From NCBI GenBank assembly GCA_009786495.1, contig WQTB01000006.1:1-5942 (forward strand): 5,942 nt of DNA. The letters run 5' to 3'. Under the pieces are notes generated by a model, which worked only from the letters and a program-made list of their open reading frames with translations, searched no databases and was not told the DNA's origin. This stretch comes from Treponema sp. (lineage in GTDB: Bacteria; Spirochaetota; Spirochaetia; Treponematales; Breznakiellaceae). A program made the translations under genes and the position numbers. Below are positions 1-4,080 of the stretch, piece after piece; the first letter of the stretch is position 1, and every line of letters begins with the position of its first letter.

Positions 1-67
1 AATATTTTCATTTCTTTCAAATATATCATTACAAACATTTGCTCTTATAACTTTCAATCTAAATTTT

Positions 68-1642
68 TTACATTAAAGGCGCAAAGACACGAAGTACGTC
101 AGGAATTATCCGCTGGAAAATATTTGACGCGCAGTCTTTCAGTGTAATTTCCTTTGAGATTGGCAGGGTGCGAAGAAAATCATCTTTAATGTCTGAAACA
201 ATTTTACTTGCGTAAACTAAAACGCCGCATTCAAAATGAAGATACAGGCTGCGGAAATCAAGGTTTGTGGTTCCGACGGTAGCAAGTATGTCGTCAGCGA
301 CAAATGTTTTTCCGTGGTTAAAACCCGAAGTGTATTCGTAAACTTTTACGCCCGCGTTAATGAGCCTGCGGTAATATGACCGCGATAAAATCGCGACAAA
401 CCATTTATCCCAGCGGTGCGGTGTTATTATGCGCACATCAACGCCGCTTTTCGCCGCAAGGGAAAGCGCCGAAAGAAGATTGTCGTCAACAATAAGATAC
501 GGCGTATTTATGTAAACATATTTTTTTGCCTGATTTATAATCTGAATGTAGACATGCTCGCCGACATTTTCATGATCGATGGGGCTGTCAGCGTAAGGCT
601 GAACATATCCCCATTTTTCAAATCCTTCGGCGACGCCTTTTTCCGTGTGTTCGATTATGTCTTCGCTCCACGGATAAAAATTCCTGTAAACATCTTTTGT
701 TTTAGTGCCAAGATTCCACATTTGCAAAAAAATCAGCGTTAAAGACCATGCGCCGTCTCCTTCCAGCATGACAGCGGCGTCTTTCCAGTGACCGAAACGT
801 TCAACGACATTAATGTATTCGTCGGCAAGGTTCAGGCCGCCCGTGAACGCGACCTTGCCGTCTATGGAAATAATTTTACGGTGATCCCTGTTGTTCTGCA
901 GCGACGAAACAATTGGCCTGAACCGGTTAAAAATAAATGTTTTAATTCCTTTGCGTCCGAGCGTCTTGTTAAAATCAGGCGGAAGCGTAAAAAAACATCC
1001 CATGTCGTCGTACATGATTCTTACTTCAAGGCCTTCCTTCGCTTTTTTTTCCAGTATTTCCAGAATGGAATTCAGCATGTATCCTTCTTTTATTATGAAA
1101 AATTCCAAAAAAATATATTTTTCCGCTTTTTCAAGCTCCTCAAGAACTATCTTGTGAAACATTTCGCCTGAAGGAAGATACTGCTGCCTTGTATTGCTGT
1201 ACACAGGATAGCCCGCGTACTCCTGCAGGTAATAAGCCTGAGTTTTGAATTCAGGAAATGTGTCGATAAGTTCGTCAAGCCGGTTTCCGGGAAGAAAAAA
1301 AGAATCCCTGCTTTCCATGATGTTACGGTCAATCGCTTTTTTCATTTTTTTCGGGTTTGACCAGAAATTCAGCATTATATAAAGTATTCCGCCGAAAATC
1401 GGAAAAAGCAGAATAAGAAAAATCCACGTAAGTTTAAAGCCCGCTTTTTCATGCTTGTTGATAATATAAATGCAGACGATTACGCTGATAAATGACAAAA
1501 CAAGATAGGAATACTGAAGATAAATTCCCGTTCCCGCAATTAAAAAAATAAGCAGCGCTATCTGCCCCAGAAGGGACAGAATTACCATAATCCTTCTTCT
1601 GAAGATAAATTTAATTTTGTTGCGCAGTTTCTTTTTCGGCAT
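68..1642 (-). CDS. cls: Cardiolipin synthase, phospholipase D superfamily, membrane-anchored
   Basis: This 524-residue protein probably makes cardiolipin at the cytoplasmic membrane by joining two phosphatidylglycerol molecules and releasing glycerol. The N-terminus is basic (residues 2-17) and is followed by hydrophobic segments at about 18-40, 43-62 and 70-92. The last matches the PLDc_N membrane domain typical of bacterial Cls. Two phospholipase D HKD motifs are intact: H254-x-K256-x4-D261, followed by a TGG-N pattern, and H443-x-K445-x4-D450, followed by a GTTN-LD-R pattern. The length is near the usual 480-520 of ClsA-type enzymes, so the gene looks complete and functional. The start is the ATG at 1642. 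Met19 is a less likely alternative, because it would remove the basic segment before the first helix. No Shine-Dalgarno is visible upstream, but a promoter-like sequence lies in the 85-bp gap behind the YciO-like gene. Other PLD-family transferases cannot be excluded, but the membrane domain plus paired HKD motifs favour cardiolipin synthase. Confidence 0.93.
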   Translation of the reverse strand: MPKKKLRNKIKFIFRRRIMVILSLLGQIALLIFLIAGTGIYLQYSYLVLSFISVIVCIYIINKHEKAGFKLTWIFLILLFPIFGGILYIMLNFWSNPKKMKKAIDRNIMESRDSFFLPGNRLDELIDTFPEFKTQAYYLQEYAGYPVYSNTRQQYLPSGEMFHKIVLEELEKAEKYIFLEFFIIKEGYMLNSILEILEKKAKEGLEVRIMYDDMGCFFTLPPDFNKTLGRKGIKTFIFNRFRPIVSSLQNNRDHRKIISIDGKVAFTGGLNLADEYINVVERFGHWKDAAVMLEGDGAWSLTLIFLQMWNLGTKTKDVYRNFYPWSEDIIEHTEKGVAEGFEKWGYVQPYADSPIDHENVGEHVYIQIINQAKKYVYINTPYLIVDDNLLSALSLAAKSGVDVRIITPHRWDKWFVAILSRSYYRRLINAGVKVYEYTSGFNHGKTFVADDILATVGTTNLDFRSLYLHFECGVLVYASKIVSDIKDDFLRTLPISKEITLKDCASNIFQRIIPDVLRVFAPLM

Positions 1643-1649
1643 TTAATTT

Positions 1650-1678
1650 ATTCTATATATTATTATTAAAATTCACAA
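1650..1678 (-). promoter_or_regulatory. Predicted sigma-70 type promoter of the cardiolipin synthase gene
   Basis: Read on the minus strand, TTGTGA (1678-1673; 4 of 6 bases of TTGACA) is followed after 17 bp by TAGAAT (1655-1650; 5 of 6 bases of TATAAT). The -10 hexamer ends 7 bases before the ATG, so transcription would begin at or next to the start codon and give a leaderless or nearly leaderless mRNA. This agrees with the lack of a Shine-Dalgarno. The region is AT-rich, so chance matches are easy, and read-through from the genes upstream remains possible. Confidence 0.4.
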
Positions 1679-1692
1679 CAAAGAATTGTTGT
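1675..1692. repeat. Perfect 7-bp inverted repeat between the yciO-like and cls genes
   Basis: ACAACAA (1675-1681) and TTGTTGT (1686-1692) are exact reverse complements around a 4-base AGAA loop. The repeat lies 35 bp downstream of the yciO-like stop and overlaps the predicted -35 hexamer of cls. It could be an operator or a weak AT-rich hairpin in the intercistronic RNA. The stem has only two G-C pairs and the T-run after it on the minus strand is interrupted, so a strong intrinsic terminator is unlikely. Confidence 0.45.
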
Positions 1693-1727
1693 TTATTGCG
1701 GCAGGCATGAAGATTTTTAAAAATAAG

Positions 1728-2444
1728 TCAGACAGGCCACGCTCCCGCGCCCTTGCGCAGAACAGTGATCTCTTCTTCGCACATATCAAGAATGGTGGAA
1801 AAAATCCTTTCGCGTTCTTCGCCAGAATCAAGAATCATATCGAGTCCTTCGATACTTTCAAGTTCGTAGCCGTTTTCAAAAAGCTGGTCTTCGGGGATTG
1901 ATAAAACCTGCATTTCTTCATTTGTTAACGAATGGTTTTTTTCATTCCTGCCGCTTCTTGAATGTTCATTTTTTTCTTGTATATCGTCACCGTCGTTTCC
2001 CGCGCACATGCTTTTTTTCGCGGTTATGGAATAAAGCGGCGACTTTAATGTTTCTATCAATTTGATCGGGACAGGGTAATCGGGAATGCGCACTCCAAGT
2101 TCCTTTCGGCGGATATCTAAATATTTTTCTGTGCCGTAATGCGTGTTCAAAATAAAAACATAAGGCCCGGGCGTAAGGCGGTTTATCAGCCTGAAGCGTG
2201 AATTGTCAAGTTTACAAACGTCAACAAACTGCGAAACACCGGAACACAAAAGCGTAAAGTGGCGTTCTTCCCTTTCGCCTGAAAGTTTTCTTAATTTTTT
2301 AATCGCTTCGGGCGATTTAATGGAACAGACAATGCTCCAGCTTGTGTCGGTCGGCAGGGCGATTAATCCGCCGTTTTCAAGCAAATGCGCCGCGCGGTTT
2401 AGAATTCTGTCGTCAATATTGGAAGGGACAATGTATTCAATCAT
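1728..2444 (-). CDS. yciO: YciO-type member of the YrdC/Sua5 (threonylcarbamoyl-AMP synthase-like) family
   Basis: This 238-residue protein has the YrdC fold signature. It shows the PTDT strand (31-34) after an N-terminal ENGGLIALP stretch, an FTLLC strand (63-67), a TPGPYVFIL segment (91-99), and a GVRIPDYP motif (117-124) leading into SPLYSITA (135-142). The RHFTLLC and TPG-YVFIL patterns, and the closing ITVLRKGAG, resemble E. coli YciO more than TsaC. By remembered alignment, the K-x-R and S-x-N substrate residues of TsaC are here R52-x-L54 and T141-x-K143, which also points to the YciO branch. TsaC and Sua5 make threonylcarbamoyl-AMP for t6A at position 37 of tRNAs. The role of YciO proteins is less certain, so an automatic label of L-threonylcarbamoyladenylate synthase should be read with caution. 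Residues about 147-190 form a hydrophilic, charged stretch longer than in YciO. The ATG at 2444 follows the upstream gene's stop by 4 bases, so the two are probably translated from one message. Confidence 0.87.
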   Translation of the reverse strand: MIEYIVPSNIDDRILNRAAHLLENGGLIALPTDTSWSIVCSIKSPEAIKKLRKLSGEREERHFTLLCSGVSQFVDVCKLDNSRFRLINRLTPGPYVFILNTHYGTEKYLDIRRKELGVRIPDYPVPIKLIETLKSPLYSITAKKSMCAGNDGDDIQEKNEHSRSGRNEKNHSLTNEEMQVLSIPEDQLFENGYELESIEGLDMILDSGEERERIFSTILDMCEEEITVLRKGAGAWPV

Positions 2445-2448
2445 GATC

Positions 2449-2901
2449 TTAAGGCACCCATATAAGTTTATCCGGAGCGGACTCCTTCAGGAATATATTA
2501 TCGTCTTTGTAACGTCCTGAATTTTTTATTTCGGTATTTTCAGGAAAATATGTTCTTATAAAAAACCATATTACATCATCCATAATTCTTGCGGAATCTG
2601 TCGTTGCGTACCTGTACCAGATTTCTTTTTCTTCAAGAATTTTTTTTGTTTTTATGTCATTCGCGCATAATTCGGGGTCTGTTACCCTGCGAAGCTCGCT
2701 TCTGAGTCCGCCGTAATTTGTTTTTTCCACATAAAAGAGCCGCAGGTGCTTGCAATCGTCCATCCAGTAAATTTCATAAACGCCCGCAACCGCGGGGACT
2801 CTTGAGATAATCGAATATTTGTCCGCTTTGGCGAGCGGCGACCATTGCACATAATAATAAATGTTTCCGTTTCTTTCGGTCGCCTTTATTCCGCAATCCA
2901 T
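2449..2901 (-). CDS. Uncharacterised protein with a degenerate GIY-YIG-like domain
   Basis: I do not recognise a named family for this 150-residue protein. A GIY-YIG-like layout is visible: PAVAGVYEIY (36-45, GVY in place of GIY), then FYVEKT (56-61, YVE in place of YIG), then a basic helix GGLRSELRR (64-72), then a helix at 103-118 where the catalytic Glu of GIY-YIG nucleases would lie and where D108-D109 are found, then P120-E-N122 in the position of the conserved Asn. The missing Gly and Glu argue against an active nuclease. A binding or structural role is more likely, though this is inference. There is no signal peptide or membrane segment. The protein is rich in Trp and Tyr. It opens the leftward block and is followed after 4 bases by the YciO-like gene, so the two may act together. 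The start is ATG at 2901. No Shine-Dalgarno precedes it, but an extended -10-like sequence does. That it is a real gene is quite sure. The domain reading is moderate at best. Confidence 0.8.
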   Translation of the reverse strand: MDCGIKATERNGNIYYYVQWSPLAKADKYSIISRVPAVAGVYEIYWMDDCKHLRLFYVEKTNYGGLRSELRRVTDPELCANDIKTKKILEEKEIWYRYATTDSARIMDDVIWFFIRTYFPENTEIKNSGRYKDDNIFLKESAPDKLIWVP

Positions 2902-2906
2902 GATTT

Positions 2907-2915
2907 ATCATAACA
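2907..2915 (-). promoter_or_regulatory. Predicted extended -10 promoter of the leftward operon
   Basis: On the minus strand, TG-T-TATGAT (2915-2907) matches an extended -10 element, with 5 of 6 bases of TATAAT and the TG dinucleotide correctly placed. No good -35 is seen; TTCATT at 18 bp matches only 3 of 6. The hexamer ends 5 bases before the ATG at 2901, so the transcript would begin at the start codon or within a base or two of it. This fits the absence of a Shine-Dalgarno. Confidence 0.35.
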
Positions 2916-2959
2916 TATTTTATCAGTATTAATGAAGGGATTTTCTTTAATACAGCGCA

Positions 2960-2986
2960 TTAGTGTAATTTTTTATATTTAGTGTA
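2960..2986. repeat. Two 8-bp direct repeats TTAGTGTA
   Basis: TTAGTGTA occurs at 2960-2967 and again at 2979-2986, a 19-bp step, in the shared divergent intergenic region. The spacing is close to two helical turns, so a regulator could bind both copies on one face. The region is AT-rich and the repeat is short, so chance is possible. Confidence 0.3.
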
Positions 2987-2993
2987 TAAAAAA
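2969..2993. repeat. AT-only inverted repeat, 9-bp arms
   Basis: TTTTTTATA (2969-2977) and TATAAAAAA (2985-2993) are reverse complements around a 7-base loop. Every pair is A-T, so it would make a weak hairpin. It overlaps the second TTAGTGTA copy. It may be intrinsically bent DNA or an operator. It lies between the two divergent start regions, so a terminator role is not expected. Confidence 0.3.
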
Positions 2994-3031
2994 AGATACA
3001 AAATTGATTTATTTGCATCATTATAATTAAT

Positions 3032-3068
3032 GTAAGTAAACATAACTCTATATGTAGTAAGGACTTAC
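3032..3068. promoter_or_regulatory. Nested inverted repeats, candidate enhancer-binding-protein site
   Basis: Two inverted repeats share nearly the same centre. The outer arms are GTAAGT (3032-3037) and ACTTAC (3063-3068). The inner arms are ACATA (3040-3044) and TATGT (3051-3055) around 6 bases. The centre is about 72-75 bp before the transcription start predicted from the sigma-54 promoter. Sigma-54 promoters need an activator ATPase that usually binds upstream dyads, so this is a plausible binding site. It is somewhat closer than the common 100-200 bp, and the assignment is inference. Confidence 0.4.
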
Positions 3069-3095
3069 GCGCTTTTTTACCGGTTTTTCACAACT

Positions 3096-3111
3096 TGGCA
3101 CAAATATTGCT
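3096..3111 (+). promoter_or_regulatory. Sigma-54 (RpoN) -24/-12 promoter of the sigma factor gene
   Basis: TGGCAC (3096-3101), 5 bases, then TTGCT (3107-3111) matches the known sigma-54 consensus TGGCAC-N5-TTGCW at every defined base, and the base before it is also the preferred T. The invariant GG (3097-3098) and GC (3109-3110) are exactly 10 bases apart, as sigma-54 requires. With C3110 as -12, transcription would start near 3122, giving a 5' untranslated leader of about 50 bases before the ATG at 3172. No convincing -35/-10 pair for sigma-70 is seen between here and the gene. The sigma factor gene is therefore predicted to depend on RpoN and an ATP-hydrolysing activator, neither of which is in this window. 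Confidence 0.85.
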
Positions 3112-3127
3112 ATATAAAGCGTATGAA

Positions 3128-3153
3128 GGCTGACGGCATTAAAGCCGATCGCC
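3128..3153 (+). other. Interrupted hairpin in the sigma factor leader
   Basis: CGGC (3134-3137) and GCCG (3144-3147) pair around ATTAAA. An outer GGC (3128-3130) can pair with GCC (3151-3153) across a 3x3 internal loop. The structure would occupy the first half of the predicted leader and leave the ribosome binding site free. It may stabilise the 5' end or be a target for a regulatory RNA; both are inference, and the stem is short. Confidence 0.3.
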
Positions 3154-3161
3154 TGAATAAC

Positions 3162-3166
3162 GGAGG
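3162..3166 (+). promoter_or_regulatory. Strong Shine-Dalgarno GGAGG of the sigma factor gene
   Basis: GGAGG lies 5 bases before the ATG at 3172, which fixes that start. It is the only strong ribosome binding site I find in the window, in contrast to the other four genes. Confidence 0.85.
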
Positions 3167-3171
3167 ATAAA

Positions 3172-4032
3172 ATGCAGAAAAAAGAACCCAAATCCAGCGA
3201 TAATCTGCTTGAGATTTATTTCAGGCAAATAAAAGCGTTTCCTCTTTTAACATTCGATGAAGAAATTGAACTGTCTAAAAAAATCCAGGCTTCCGATAAC
3301 GAAGCTGTGTCGAAAACGGCGCTGAATAAACTTGTAAACTCGAATCTGCGGCTTGTAATGAAAATCGCAGGGCTGTTCAATGTGCCTGAAGTTCCCGTAA
3401 TGGATATAATTCAGGAAGGAAATATCGGCCTTATCCATGCCGCCAAAAAATTCGATTATAGAAAGAACGCCCGTTTCTGCACGTACGCGAGCTGGTGGAT
3501 TCGCCAGTTTATGAGCAGGTATATAACAAGCAAAAGGCGTATTGTCCGTCTGCCTGAACGCAAGGAAGAAACTGTCCGCAAGATACAGCGCGCGTATCAT
3601 GTTCTGAGCCAGAACCTGATGCATCAGCCTAGCAGCGCTGATATCGCGAAGGAACTGGGCATTCCGGTAAAGGAAGTTGATTCATATTTCTTTATGGCGG
3701 CTGATTCGATCAATCTGGAGCAGAACAATGACGATATCACAAGCGTCATGGATATTCACGAAGACTATACATACAATCCCGAGCTCGATTTAATGAAGCG
3801 TGAATCACATAACAGCACGGCAAGGATATTGAACAAGCTTCCTGAAAATGAAAGACGCATCATCAATTACCGTTATCAACTGAACGGATGCATCAGACAC
3901 ACATTAAGGGAAATCGGCGAAAAATTTGATATATCCCCGGAGACCGTGCGCCAGATTGAAAGAAGGGCGTTAAGGCGGATACGCACGCACGCGAATGAAC
4001 TGCGCGACAGCGTGTATGTGGAAGCGATGTAA
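3172..4032 (+). CDS. Alternative sigma-70 family RNA polymerase sigma factor (group 2, RpoS-like size)
   Basis: This 286-residue sigma factor lacks region 1.1. It carries region 1.2 (about 10-42), region 2.1-2.2 (about 47-92), region 2.3-2.4 (93-118, including FCTYASWWIRQ with Q112), region 3 (about 122-190), a 3.2 linker (about 185-206), region 4.1 (217-240) and a 4.2 helix-turn-helix (243-271). It would direct core polymerase to a subset of promoters. The length fits a group 2 or RpoS-like factor rather than housekeeping RpoD, which is usually much longer. By remembered alignment to E. coli sigma-70, R584, which reads the -35 element, is P256 here, while E585, R588 and Q589 are kept as E257, R260 and Q261. 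H455, which reads the extended -10, is R130. T440 in region 2.4 is S115. The gene sits behind a sigma-54 promoter and ahead of an RNB exoribonuclease. I give no symbol, because rpoS would imply proven orthology. Confidence 0.93.
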   Translation: MQKKEPKSSDNLLEIYFRQIKAFPLLTFDEEIELSKKIQASDNEAVSKTALNKLVNSNLRLVMKIAGLFNVPEVPVMDIIQEGNIGLIHAAKKFDYRKNARFCTYASWWIRQFMSRYITSKRRIVRLPERKEETVRKIQRAYHVLSQNLMHQPSSADIAKELGIPVKEVDSYFFMAADSINLEQNNDDITSVMDIHEDYTYNPELDLMKRESHNSTARILNKLPENERRIINYRYQLNGCIRHTLREIGEKFDISPETVRQIERRALRRIRTHANELRDSVYVEAM

Positions 4033-4068
4033 GTAACCGGGAGTGCTGTAATAAAATTTTAAATTGAT

Positions 4069-4074
4069 TATACT
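4069..4074 (+). promoter_or_regulatory. Possible -10 element (TATACT) before the exoribonuclease gene
   Basis: TATACT matches 5 of 6 bases of the -10 consensus and ends 6 bases before the ATG at 4081, the spacing expected for a leaderless transcript. No -35-like hexamer is seen 16-18 bp upstream. The 48-bp gap to the sigma gene contains no terminator-like hairpin, so read-through from the sigma gene is an equally good source of transcript. Confidence 0.25.
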
Positions 4075-4080
4075 CAGGTT

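Noticed and set aside
1..67. Possible terminator or gene end downstream of cardiolipin synthase
   Set aside because: The stretch is AT-rich with no stem-loop followed by a T-run on the minus strand and no readable coding signal.
416..1171. Plus-strand open frames opposite the cardiolipin synthase gene
   Set aside because: They are antisense to a gene with two intact HKD motifs, resemble no family I know and have unlikely compositions.
2928..2938. ATTAATGAAGG, repeated at 4084-4094
   Set aside because: One copy is intergenic and the other is inside the start of the exoribonuclease coding sequence; the 11-bp match is most likely chance.
3022..3027. Perfect TATAAT on the plus strand upstream of the sigma gene
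   Set aside because: No -35-like hexamer lies 16-18 bp upstream (TTGATT at 3004-3009 is only 12 bp away) and there is no extended -10 TG, so I do not call a promoter in this AT-rich stretch.
3079..3084. Palindrome ACCGGT between the dyads and the sigma-54 promoter
   Set aside because: A lone 6-bp palindrome is too short to support a binding site.
3247..3624. Minus-strand open frame of 125 codons inside the sigma factor gene
   Set aside because: It is the antisense shadow of conserved sigma regions 1.2-3 and has no recognisable motif.
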